From assembly GCA_963704565.1 (NCBI GenBank), contig OY969917.1, positions 1,674,001-1,738,000 of the forward strand: a stretch of DNA of 64,000 nt, given 5' to 3'. Below, piece by piece: positions 33,171 to 41,198 of the stretch. Origin of the DNA: Rhodoblastus sp963704565. Its GTDB lineage: Bacteria; Pseudomonadota; Alphaproteobacteria; Rhizobiales; Beijerinckiaceae. The notes under the pieces were generated by a model. The model was not told where the DNA came from, did not search any database, and saw only the letters and a list, made by a program, of their open reading frames with translations. Every line of letters starts with the position of its first letter. The stretch's first letter is position 1. A program made the position numbers and the translations under genes.

Positions 33171-34372
33171 GAGGTGTCGATCCTGATCCGACAGGGCGAG
33201 GCCGGCGGCGCGGGGCGCACGCCTTCAAACGTTTCGATGATGATCATCCGGCCGCCGCAGCAGGGGCATTTGTGCGCGCCGTCAACGGGATCGGCGTCGC
33301 CATCCGTCTCGGGCTGTTGTTGCGGCGGGGTCTCGGCGACGGCCAGTAACGCGCGGGCGCGCTCGATGTTGCGGGCTCGCGCCGCGCTGGCGAACAGGCC
33401 GTAGTGGCGGATGCGGTGGAAGCCGCTTGGCAGCACGTGCATGAGAAACCGGCGGATGAACTCAGGCCCGTCGAGCGTCATGGTCTTGAGCTGGTCGCCT
33501 TCCTTGATCCGATAATCTTTCCATTTGAAGGTGACGCCCGCGTCGTCGAGCGCGATGAGCCGGGAGTTCGAGATGGCGACCCGATGGGTATAGCGCGACA
33601 AATAGGCGAGCACAGCCTTTGGACCGGCGAAGGGCCGCTTGGCGTAAACGACCCATTCGGAGCGACGCAAAGGCGCGAGGGCTGCGGCGAAAGCCTCTCT
33701 GTCGGCGAGCGGCGCCAGATCGCCGAAGAAGGTGAGGCGGCCGGCGGCGTTCAGCGTGGCGAGACCTTCGAGGAACAGCCGCCGGAACAAGCGCGAGAGC
33801 ACGCGCACCGACAGGAAAAAGCCCGGCTTGCAGGCGATCCAGCGCGATCCGTCCGGCGACAGGCCGCCGCCGGGAACGATGATGTGGACATGGGGATGAT
33901 GGGTCAGCGCCGAGCCCCATGTGTGCAGGACGGCGGTGAGGCCGATGCGGGCGCCGAGATGTTTGGGATCGGCGGCGATGGTGGTCAGGGTCTCGGCCGC
34001 CGCCTTGAACAGCAGATCGTAGACGACGGCCTTGTTCTGGAAAGCGATCGCCGCGACCGCGGCCGGCACGGTGAAGACGACGTGGAAATAGGGAGCCGGC
34101 AGCAGTTCGGCTTCTCGTTCTGCCAGCCATTGTCGGGCGGCGGCGGCCTGACACTTGGGACAATGGCGGTTGCGGCAGGAGTTATAGGAGATGCGCGTAT
34201 GCGCGCAGTCCTCGCAGCGCTCGACATGACCGCCGAGCGCGGAGGTGCGGCAGTTTTCGATCGCCGACATCGCCTTCAATTGGGCGAGGCTGACATGACC
34301 GGCGTTGGCCTTGCGCCAGTCCGCGCCATGGGCGTGAAAAATGTCGGCGACTTCAAGATGAGGCCGCGGCAT
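33167..34372 (-). CDS. IS91-family transposase, copy A
   Basis: A 401-residue HUH transposase. The N-terminal zinc-binding domain has CEDC (53-56), CRNRHCPKC (66-74). The HUH motif is HPHVH (159-163), and the two catalytic tyrosines are in YLSRY (Tyr257 and Tyr261). A C-terminal CPCC pair may bind zinc. It would move the element by rolling-circle transposition. It starts 10 bases after the recombinase stop. Confidence 0.93.
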   Translation of the reverse strand: MPRPHLEVADIFHAHGADWRKANAGHVSLAQLKAMSAIENCRTSALGGHVERCEDCAHTRISYNSCRNRHCPKCQAAAARQWLAEREAELLPAPYFHVVFTVPAAVAAIAFQNKAVVYDLLFKAAAETLTTIAADPKHLGARIGLTAVLHTWGSALTHHPHVHIIVPGGGLSPDGSRWIACKPGFFLSVRVLSRLFRRLFLEGLATLNAAGRLTFFGDLAPLADREAFAAALAPLRRSEWVVYAKRPFAGPKAVLAYLSRYTHRVAISNSRLIALDDAGVTFKWKDYRIKEGDQLKTMTLDGPEFIRRFLMHVLPSGFHRIRHYGLFASAARARNIERARALLAVAETPPQQQPETDGDADPVDGAHKCPCCGGRMIIIETFEGVRPAPPASPCRIRIDTS

Positions 34373-34382
34373 GCGGCGTGCG

Positions 34383-35258
34383 TCAAACGGGCGGCGCGCG
34401 CCCGGTGAGGTTCGCGGTGAGCTTTTCCAGCGGGCTGGTGACGTCGCGGATCGTGTTGACGGCGACGCGGGTGTAAAGCGCCGTCGTCTCCAGCTTGGCG
34501 TGTCCGAGCAGGACCTGGATGACGCGGATGTCGACGTTCTGTTCGAGCAGATGGGTGGCGAAGCTGTGCCGCAGGGTGTGGGGCGACACGCGCTTGGCGA
34601 TGCCAGCTGTCCGCGCCGTTTCGCGCACAACGCGGCTCAACTGGCGCGCCGACATCGGGTTGACCGGGTTCTGCCCGGGAAACAGCCAGGCCTGGGGCCG
34701 CGCCGCCCGCCACCAGTCGCGCAGCCATTCGAGCAGTTGCGGCGAGAGCATGACATAGCGGTCGCGCTGACCCTTGCCCTGCTCGACCCGCAAGGTCATG
34801 CGCTTGCTGTCGATGTCCGACACCTTGAGCGCCACGACCTCGGAGACGCGCAATCCCGCGCCATAGGCGACGCCGAAGGCGGCCTTGTACTTGAGGCCGG
34901 GCGCGGCTTCGAGGAGGCGGGCCACCTCCTCCTGGTTCAGCACCACCGGCGCCCTGCGCGGCTTATGCACGCCAGCGAGATGGCGGGCGAGTTCAGGCCG
35001 TTCGAGCGTGACGTTGAAGAAGAACCGCAGCGCGGCGACGGCGGCGTTGATGGTCGGCGCGCCGATCTGCCGATTGGCCATATGCAGCTGGAAGAGCCGA
35101 ACGTCCTCGGCCGTGGCGGCGTCCGGCGAACGGCGGAGAAAGACCGCGAAGTTCCGCACGTGGCGGATGTAGTCCTTCTGGACCTTCTCGGTGAAGCGGC
35201 GCGCCGTCATGTCCTCGGTCATGCGCTGGCGCAATGGGCTGTTTGGCTTGTCGATCAT
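34383..35258 (-). CDS. Tyrosine recombinase of IS91-type copy A
   Basis: A 291-residue XerC/D-like recombinase. N-terminal SAM-like core-binding domain (RFTEKVQKDYIRHVRNFAVF), then a catalytic domain with Arg137 (GAGLRVSEV), His227-x2-Arg230 (HTLRHSFATH), His253 and the nucleophile Tyr262 (ALYTRV). Recombinases like this accompany some IS91 elements; its job there is not established. It is preceded by a conserved leader hairpin. Confidence 0.92.
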   Translation of the reverse strand: MIDKPNSPLRQRMTEDMTARRFTEKVQKDYIRHVRNFAVFLRRSPDAATAEDVRLFQLHMANRQIGAPTINAAVAALRFFFNVTLERPELARHLAGVHKPRRAPVVLNQEEVARLLEAAPGLKYKAAFGVAYGAGLRVSEVVALKVSDIDSKRMTLRVEQGKGQRDRYVMLSPQLLEWLRDWWRAARPQAWLFPGQNPVNPMSARQLSRVVRETARTAGIAKRVSPHTLRHSFATHLLEQNVDIRVIQVLLGHAKLETTALYTRVAVNTIRDVTSPLEKLTANLTGRAPPV

Positions 35259-35269
35259 CGCGAAAGCTC

Positions 35270-35308
35270 CTGTCTCGCATGGGGTTGAACCCCACGATTT
35301 TGAGACAG
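35270..35308 (-). promoter_or_regulatory. Leader stem-loop of recombinase, copy A
   Basis: On the minus strand CTGTCTC ... TGGGGTT C AACCCCA ... GAGACAG: two nested stems, 7 bp each. The 3' strand abuts the ribosome-binding site (AGGAG) 12 bases upstream of the ATG. Same in copies B and C. Confidence 0.6.
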
Positions 35309-35550
35309 GTCAGCCGCGTCGCCTCAGGAATTGCACGATCACGAATCTCGCCGCTTCTCGCCGCCCCTACCGCGAAAGCGGTTTAGTCCATCGGCGGATA
35401 CCGGGCATGGCGCGAAGGACCGGTCCCGAGAAAACACCGGTCGATGGCTGAATGGAAAGGATGCGCCAATGGACTAAACCGCTTCGCGGTAGCGGCGGCG
35501 AGACGCGGCGAGATACGTGATCGTGCAAGACCTGATGCGCTGAGCCTGAC

Positions 35551-35589
35551 CTGTCTCAAGATCGTGGGGTTCAACCCCATGCGAGACAG
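35551..35589 (+). promoter_or_regulatory. Leader stem-loop of recombinase, copy B
   Basis: CTGTCTC (35551-35557) pairs with GAGACAG (35583-35589), enclosing TGGGGTT/AACCCCA. It ends against AGGAG, the ribosome-binding site of the recombinase at 35601. Confidence 0.6.
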
Positions 35590-35600
35590 GAGCTTTCGCG

Positions 35601-36476
35601 ATGATCGACAAGCCAAACAGCCCGTTGCGCCAACGCATGATCGAGGACATGACGGCGCGCCGCTTCCAAGAGAAGGTTCAGAAGGATTACCTCCGCCACG
35701 TGCGGAACTTCGCGGTCTTTCTCGGCCGTTCGCCGGACGCCGCCACGGCTGAGGACGTTCGGCTCTTTCAGCTGCATATGGCCAACCAGAAGATCGGCGC
35801 GCCGACCATCAACGCCGCCGTCGCCGCGCTGCGGTTCTTCCTCAACGTCACGCTCGAACGTCCTGAACTCGCCCGCCATCTCGCTGGCGTGCATAAGCCG
35901 CGCCGGGCGCCGGTAGTGCTGAGCCAGGAAGAGGTGGCCCTTCTGCTCGAAGCCGCGCCCGGCTTGAAGTACAAGGCCGCGTTCGGCGTCGCTTATGGCG
36001 CGGGCTTGCGCGTCTCCGAGGTCGCCGCCCTGAAAGTGTCGGACATCGACAGCAAGCGCATGACCTTGCGGGTCGAGCAGGGCAAGGGTCAGCGCGACCG
36101 CTATGTCATGCTCTCGCCGCAACTGCTCGAATGGCTGCGCGACTGGTGGCGGGCGGCGCGGCCCCAGGCCTGGCTGTTTCCCGGGCAGAACCCGGTCAAC
36201 CCGATGTCGGCGCGCCAGTTGAGCCGCGTTGTGCGCGAAACGGCGCGGACAGCTGGCATCGCCAAGCGCGTGTCGCCCCACACCCTGCGGCACAGCTTCG
36301 CCACCCATCTGCTCGAACAGAACGTCGACATCCGCGTCATCCAGGTCCTGCTCGGACACGCCAAGCTGGAGACGACGGCGCTTTACACCCGCGTCGCCGT
36401 CAACACGATCCGCGACGTCACCAGCCCGCTGGAAAAGCTCACCGCGAACCTCACCGGGCGCGCGCCGCCCGTTTGA
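35601..36476 (+). CDS. Tyrosine recombinase of IS91-type copy B
   Basis: A 291-residue XerC/D-like protein, about 10 residues different from copy A, all within the first 142 residues; the catalytic half (Arg137, His227, Arg230, His253, Tyr262) is intact and the region after residue 142 is identical. Start as in A, behind the leader hairpin and AGGAG. It precedes the transposase by 10 bases. Confidence 0.92.
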   Translation: MIDKPNSPLRQRMIEDMTARRFQEKVQKDYLRHVRNFAVFLGRSPDAATAEDVRLFQLHMANQKIGAPTINAAVAALRFFLNVTLERPELARHLAGVHKPRRAPVVLSQEEVALLLEAAPGLKYKAAFGVAYGAGLRVSEVAALKVSDIDSKRMTLRVEQGKGQRDRYVMLSPQLLEWLRDWWRAARPQAWLFPGQNPVNPMSARQLSRVVRETARTAGIAKRVSPHTLRHSFATHLLEQNVDIRVIQVLLGHAKLETTALYTRVAVNTIRDVTSPLEKLTANLTGRAPPV

Positions 36477-36486
36477 CGCACGCCGC

Positions 36487-37692
36487 ATGCCGCGGCCTCA
36501 TCTTGAAGTCGCCGACATTTTTCACGCCCATGGCGCGGACTGGCGCAAGGCCAACGCTGGCCATGTCAGCCTCGCCCAATTGAAGGCGATGTCGGCGATC
36601 GAAAACTGCCGCACCTCCGCGCTCGGCGGTCATGTCGAGCGCTGCGAGGACTGCGCGCACACGCGCATCTCCTATAACTCCTGCCGCAACCGCCATTGTC
36701 CCAAGTGTCAGGCCGCCGCCGCCCGACAATGGCTGGCCGAACGAGAAGCCGAACTGCTGCCGGCTCCCTATTTCCACGTCGTCTTCACCGTGCCGGCCGC
36801 GGTCGCGGCGATCGCTTTCCAGAACAAGGCCGTCGTCTACGATCTGCTGTTCAAGGCGGCGGCCGAGACCCTGACCACCATCGCCGCCGATCCCAAACAT
36901 CTCGGCGCCCGCATCGGCCTCACCGCAGTGCTGCACACATGGGGCTCGGCGCTGACCCATCATCCCCATGTCCACATCATCGTTCCCGGCGGCGGCCTGT
37001 CGCCGGACGGAGCGCGCTGGATCGCCTGCAAGCCCGGTTTCTTCCTGTCGGTGCGCGTGCTCTCGCGCTTGTTCCGACGGCTGTTCCTCGAAGGCCTCGC
37101 CGTGCTTCAAAAGGCCGGCCGCCTGGTCTTCTTCGGCGATCTCGCGCCGCTTTCCGACAGTGAGGCTTTCGCCGCCGCCCTCGCGCCCCTGCGTCACTCC
37201 GAATGGGTCGTTTACGCCAAGCGGCCCTTCGCCGGGCCGAAGGCTGTGCTCGCCTATTTGTCGCGCTACACCCATCGGGTCGCCATCTCGAACTCCCGGC
37301 TCGTCGCGCTCGACAATGCGGGCGTCACCTTCAAATGGAAAGATTATCGGATCAAGGAAGGCGACCGGCTCAAGACCATGACGCTCGACGGGCCTGAGTT
37401 CATCCGCCGGTTTCTCATGCATGTGCTGCCGAGCGGCTTTCACCGCATCCGCCACTACGGCCTGTTCGCCAGCGCGGCGCGCGCCCGCAATATCGAGCGC
37501 GCCCGCGCGTTACTGGCCGTCGCCGAGACCCCGCCGCAACAACAGCCCGAGACGGATGGCGACGCCGATCCCGTTGACGGCGCGCACAAATGCCCCTGCT
37601 GCGGCGGCCGGATGATCATCATCGAGACGTTCGAAGGCGTGCGCCCCGCCCGACCGGGCTCGCCCTGTCGGATCAGGATCGACACCTCATGA
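36487..37692 (+). CDS. IS91-family transposase, copy B
   Basis: A 401-residue transposase. Residues 1-175 are identical to copy A, then scattered differences begin (Ser176Ala, LNAA to LQKA near 207, Ile to Val, Asp to Asn near 275). HUH (HPHVH) and YLSRY are intact, so it should be active by sequence. Stop overlaps the small third frame by ATGA. Confidence 0.93.
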   Translation: MPRPHLEVADIFHAHGADWRKANAGHVSLAQLKAMSAIENCRTSALGGHVERCEDCAHTRISYNSCRNRHCPKCQAAAARQWLAEREAELLPAPYFHVVFTVPAAVAAIAFQNKAVVYDLLFKAAAETLTTIAADPKHLGARIGLTAVLHTWGSALTHHPHVHIIVPGGGLSPDGARWIACKPGFFLSVRVLSRLFRRLFLEGLAVLQKAGRLVFFGDLAPLSDSEAFAAALAPLRHSEWVVYAKRPFAGPKAVLAYLSRYTHRVAISNSRLVALDNAGVTFKWKDYRIKEGDRLKTMTLDGPEFIRRFLMHVLPSGFHRIRHYGLFASAARARNIERARALLAVAETPPQQQPETDGDADPVDGAHKCPCCGGRMIIIETFEGVRPARPGSPCRIRIDTS

Positions 37693-37934
37693 CCATCATG
37701 ACGCCGTTTCCAGCTTCCCAGTTCTGCTTGCCTTCGCCGCCGGCTTCGTCCTGGCGCTGGGCCGCCGTACCCGAAACACCCGCCCGAAGGCGGTCCAACC
37801 CTACGACTTTTCGAAAAACCCACGCCCAGCTCAGCCAAACTGCCTCTTCGCCGCACATCAAATCGTCAGACGCCGGCGCCAGCGTGCGAAACGAACACCG
37901 CTTTGCGCTAACCGCCGCCTTCAAATCCCCATAG
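37689..37934 (+). CDS. IS91-type copy B, third small frame
   Basis: An 81-residue frame coupled to the transposase (ATGA overlap). Shares SQFCLPSPP, ETPA and the FKSP end with copy A. Basic and Ser/Pro-rich; no recognised family. Confidence 0.4.
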   Translation: MTIMTPFPASQFCLPSPPASSWRWAAVPETPARRRSNPTTFRKTHAQLSQTASSPHIKSSDAGASVRNEHRFALTAAFKSP

Positions 37935-38183
37935 CGAGCCCCGCGGCAAACCGAGCCCTTCCGTCCCGCGGTTTCCTCCCACGGAGGCTTTCGGGCGCCG
38001 GCCCCGCGGCGACCCGATCACGCGTGTGGGGGCCGGCGACCGAAACCCTTCACAGGAGCCGCCACAACTCGGGGTGTGCCTAAATAGCCACGATCAAGGG
38101 ATTTCGCGTGCACAGCCTTGGCGCGCCGGTGATGGACGTGCTACCCTGAGTAGTTATCATCACACATCTCGGAGATGCGAGCC

Positions 38184-38303
38184 ATGCGTAAAATTCTTAT
38201 CGCTTTCGCCGTTTTGGTCAGCATGGCTGGTGTCACGGGCCTTACCATCGGCGCAGCTTCGTCTGCTCACGCCGACTATGTCAAAGCTAATGGCCAGCCG
38301 TAA
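38184..38303 (+). CDS. 39-residue exported peptide
   Basis: ATG at 38184 preceded by GGAG at 38171. The peptide is almost all signal sequence (RKILIAFAVLVSMAGVTGL, AxA site at SSAHA) with a short mature end DYVKANGQP. A 17-bp terminator-like hairpin follows at 38338. It lies between IS91-type copies B and C, is AT-richer than its surroundings, and has no recognised homologue. Confidence 0.6.
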   Translation: MRKILIAFAVLVSMAGVTGLTIGAASSAHADYVKANGQP

Positions 38304-38337
38304 TCTGAAAGACAGGTCTCCCGTTTGCTGTCATCAA

Positions 38338-38371
38338 ATTAAGCCCTTCGTTTGAAAACGGAAGGCTTAAT
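38338..38371 (+). terminator. Terminator-like hairpin after the exported peptide
   Basis: ATTAAGCC (38338-38345) pairs with GGCTTAAT (38364-38371), with further pairing inside (CTTCGTTT against AAACGGAAG). Followed by TATTTAAT. Probably ends the 39-codon gene. Confidence 0.65.
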
Positions 38372-38511
38372 TATTTAATAAATTAACCCCCAAGGCCCCC
38401 TCCGGCGGTTGAATGGCTGAATTGGGTCACGGACTAAACCGCTCGCGCGGTAGCAGCGGCGAGAAGCGTCGAGATTTGTGAAGACGGAATAGCTGAGGCG
38501 ACGGGCCAGAT

Positions 38512-38550
38512 CTGTCTCAAAATCGTGGGGTTCAACCCCATGCGAGACAG
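38512..38550 (+). promoter_or_regulatory. Leader stem-loop of recombinase, copy C
   Basis: CTGTCTC (38512-38518) with GAGACAG (38544-38550), enclosing TGGGGTT C AACCCCA. Kept exactly although the rest of copy C has diverged. Confidence 0.6.
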
Positions 38551-38561
38551 GAGCTTTCGCG

Positions 38562-39437
38562 ATGATCGACAATCCCAACAGCCCGTTGCGCCAGCGCATG
38601 ATCGAGGACATGACGGCGCGCCGCTTCACGGAAAAGGTTCAGAAGGATTATCTCCGCCACGTGCGGAACTTCGCCATCTTTCTCGGTCGTTCGCCCGACG
38701 CCGCCACAGCGGAAGACGTTCGGCTCTATCAGTTGCACATGGCCAAGCAGCTCATCGGCGCGCCAACTATCAACGCCGCCGTCGCTGCGCTGCGGTTCTT
38801 CTTCAATGTCACGATCGAACGGCCGGACCTGGCCCGTCCTCTGACGGGCTTGCACAAGCCGCGCAGGGCGCCGGTCGTGCTGAGCGAGGAGGAAATGGTC
38901 CGTCTTCTCGAAGCCGCGCCCGGCCTGAAGTACAAGGCCGCGTTCGGCGTCGCCTATGGCGCGGGATTGCGCGTCTCCGAGGTGGTGACCCTGAAAGTGT
39001 CCGACATCGACAGCAAGCGCATGACCTTGCGGGTCGAACAGGGCAAAGGCCAGCGGGATCGCTATGTCATGCTCTCGCCGCAACTGCTCGAATGGTTGCG
39101 CGACTGGTGGCGGGCGGCGCGGCCCCAGGCTTGGCTGTTTCCCGGGCAGAACCCGGTCAACCCGATGTCGGCCCGTCAGTTGAACCGCGTCGTGCGCGAC
39201 ACGGCGCGAGAGGCCGGCATTGCCAAGCGCGTATCGCCCCATACGCTGCGACACAGCTTCGCCACCCATCTGCTCGAACGCAACGTCGATATCCGCGTGA
39301 TCCAGGTTCTGCTCGGCCACGCCAAGCTGGAAACGACGGCGCTTTATACCCGCGTCGCCGTCAACACGCTTCGCGACGTCACCAGCCCTCTGGAGCGTCT
39401 GTGCGTAAACCTGACAGGGCAAGCGCCGCCCGCCTGA
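38562..39437 (+). CDS. Tyrosine recombinase of IS91-type copy C
   Basis: A 291-residue XerC/D-like recombinase of the same length as in A and B, with differences throughout (for example MIDNPNSPLRQRM at the start and LERLCVNLTGQAPPA at the end). The catalytic Arg, His-x2-Arg, His and Tyr (ALYTRV) are all present. Confidence 0.92.
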   Translation: MIDNPNSPLRQRMIEDMTARRFTEKVQKDYLRHVRNFAIFLGRSPDAATAEDVRLYQLHMAKQLIGAPTINAAVAALRFFFNVTIERPDLARPLTGLHKPRRAPVVLSEEEMVRLLEAAPGLKYKAAFGVAYGAGLRVSEVVTLKVSDIDSKRMTLRVEQGKGQRDRYVMLSPQLLEWLRDWWRAARPQAWLFPGQNPVNPMSARQLNRVVRDTAREAGIAKRVSPHTLRHSFATHLLERNVDIRVIQVLLGHAKLETTALYTRVAVNTLRDVTSPLERLCVNLTGQAPPA

Positions 39438-39447
39438 CGGCGGCGTC

Positions 39448-40692
39448 ATGGCGCGACGCTCCCTGGAGGTCGCGGATATCCTGCGCGTTCACGGCGACGC
39501 CTATGCGCGCGCCCACGCGGGACATCTCAGCTTCGGCCAGCTCAAGGTCATGTCGGCGATAACGGCCTGCCGCACCGCAGCGCTCGGCGGTCATGTCGCG
39601 CGCTGCGACGACTGCGGCCATGTCGAGATCGCCTACAACTCCTGCCGCAACCGTCACTGCCCCAAATGCCAGGGCGCGGCGGCGCGGCAGTGGCTGGCCG
39701 AGCGACAGGCCGAGTTGCTGCCGGTTTCCTATTATCATGTCGTTTTCACCCTGCCGGCGCCGATCGCGGCCATGGCGTTCCAGAACAAGGCCGCGATCTA
39801 CGACCTGTTGTTCAAGGCCGCCGCCGAGACGCTGACCACCATCGCCGCCGACCCCAAGCATCTCGGCGCCCGCATCGGCGTGACCGCCGTGCTCCACACC
39901 TGGGGCTCGGCGATGACCCACCATCCGCACATCCACATGATCGTCCCCGGCGGCGGCCTGTCGCCGGACGGCGTTCGCTGGATCGCCTGCAAGCCCGGCT
40001 TCTTCCTGCCGGTGCGCGTGCTGTCGCGCCTGTTCCGCCGGCTGTTCCTCGAAGGCCTCGCCGCGCTTCACCGCGCCGGGCGCCTGGCCTTTTTCGGCGA
40101 TCTCGCCGCGCTCGCCGGCACGAAGGCTTTCCAGGCCGCGCTCGCCCCGTTGCGCCGAAGCGAATGGATCGTTTACGCCAAGCGCCCCTTCGCCGGGCCG
40201 GAGGCCGTGCTCGCCTATCTCTCGCGCTACACCCATCGCGTGGCGATCTCCAACAGCCGTCTCCTCGGCTTCGACGGCGGCAAAGTCACCTTTCGCTGGA
40301 AAGATTATCGCGCCCGGGGCAAATCGTCGGGCCGACGCTGGATCAAATCCATGACGCTTCCAGCGGATGTGTTTATCCGACGCTTCCTCATCCACGTCCT
40401 GCCCAGCGGCTTCCATCGCATCCGCCACTACGGGCTGTTCGCCAGCCAGAAGCGCGCCGCAAATATCGCCCGCTTGCGCGAACTCATTCCTGTGGCCGAG
40501 GACGCCGAGAAACCTCGGTTCCATCTCGCCGCTACAACCGAGGTTCCGCAAGCGACAGCAACAGATCATTCCGAGGCGATTGCGCCGCTCTGCCCTTGCT
40601 GCGCTGGGCGCATGCGCGTCGTCGAAACCTTTGCGCGCGGCGCGACGCCGCGCAGCTTCATGCCAGATTGCGCCGGATTCGACACCTCATGA
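39448..40692 (+). CDS. IS91-family transposase, copy C
   Basis: A 414-residue transposase, 13 residues longer than A/B due to inserts after the YLSRY motif (ARGKSSGRRW) and before the C-terminal CPCC. Zinc motif CDDC...CRNRHCPKC, HUH motif HPHIH and the Y2 motif YLSRY are intact. Starts 11 bases after the recombinase. Confidence 0.92.
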   Translation: MARRSLEVADILRVHGDAYARAHAGHLSFGQLKVMSAITACRTAALGGHVARCDDCGHVEIAYNSCRNRHCPKCQGAAARQWLAERQAELLPVSYYHVVFTLPAPIAAMAFQNKAAIYDLLFKAAAETLTTIAADPKHLGARIGVTAVLHTWGSAMTHHPHIHMIVPGGGLSPDGVRWIACKPGFFLPVRVLSRLFRRLFLEGLAALHRAGRLAFFGDLAALAGTKAFQAALAPLRRSEWIVYAKRPFAGPEAVLAYLSRYTHRVAISNSRLLGFDGGKVTFRWKDYRARGKSSGRRWIKSMTLPADVFIRRFLIHVLPSGFHRIRHYGLFASQKRAANIARLRELIPVAEDAEKPRFHLAATTEVPQATATDHSEAIAPLCPCCAGRMRVVETFARGATPRSFMPDCAGFDTS

Positions 40693-40928
40693 CCAAAATT
40701 AAGGCCCGCACTCATGCCGCCAACATTGCGTCGACGCCCACAGGCGCCGGCTGTGATGGGCGCGTCGCATCAGCGCGCAAAGCGCCGGAACCAATAGGCC
40801 TCACTGATCCCGACGCCACAACGAGCGCTATTGGCCGAAGTGAAAACGCGCCAAGGCCGCGCCGGCCGACGTTTCTCGACACGAGGACCGCCCTAAAAGC
40901 CAGGAAGCGTCTCCTCAAATCACCATAG
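40689..40928 (+). CDS. IS91-type copy C, third small frame
   Basis: A 79-residue frame, again starting at ATGA overlap with the transposase stop and ending LKSP. Sequence is very different from A and B apart from position, length and end. This argues either for a fast-evolving protein or for an incidental frame. Confidence 0.35.
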   Translation: MTKIKARTHAANIASTPTGAGCDGRVASARKAPEPIGLTDPDATTSAIGRSENAPRPRRPTFLDTRTALKARKRLLKSP

Positions 40929-41198
40929 ATCGCCAACTGAACCACCGAGCCTCAACGTCCCGCGGTTTCCTCCCCTGGAGGCTTTCGGGCGCCGGCCCCG
41001 GCGCGGCCCAATCCGTCGTGTTGGGGCCGGCGACCGAAACCCTTCACACAAGCGCTGGTTCGTCTCGCAATCGGAAGGTCCGCTGAGTGCGCGGCAGCGG
41101 CCGGCGGGATCTTCATGTCGCAACACCGCAATGAGCCGAACGCGGTAATCTCCCGAGGGCTCAAAATCCCGAAGGCGGGCGCCGTCGGATTTCAACGC

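Larger units (their letters stand above)
32809..35389 (-). mobile_element. IS91-type element, copy A
   Basis: Ends were set by comparing three copies: the 5' end (on the minus strand) begins GGACTAAACCGC, and the 3' end is GGCCGGCGACCGAAACCCTTCACA. Length 2581 bp. It carries a tyrosine recombinase, an IS91 transposase and a small third frame, in that order. No target duplication, as expected for rolling-circle IS91 elements. It lies head to head with copy B, 81 bases apart. Confidence 0.85.
35471..38054 (+). mobile_element. IS91-type element, copy B
   Basis: From GGACTAAACCGC (35471) to ...ACCCTTCACA (38054), 2584 bp. Inverted relative to copy A. Parts are nearly identical to A (end of recombinase, first half of transposase) and parts are clearly diverged, a mosaic pattern. 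The 81 bases between A and B hold no gene. Confidence 0.85.
38431..41048 (+). mobile_element. IS91-type element, copy C
   Basis: From GGACTAAACCGC (38431) to ...ACCCTTCACA (41048), 2618 bp. Same three-frame layout as A and B but clearly more diverged, so it is an older or separate arrival. The bases immediately after the 3' end are CAAG, one of the target tetranucleotides reported for IS91. Confidence 0.85.

Noticed and set aside
35560..35580. GGTTCAACCCC in the IS91-type leader as a tRNA fragment
   Set aside because: It is part of the leader hairpin present in all three copies; no tRNA cloverleaf fits.
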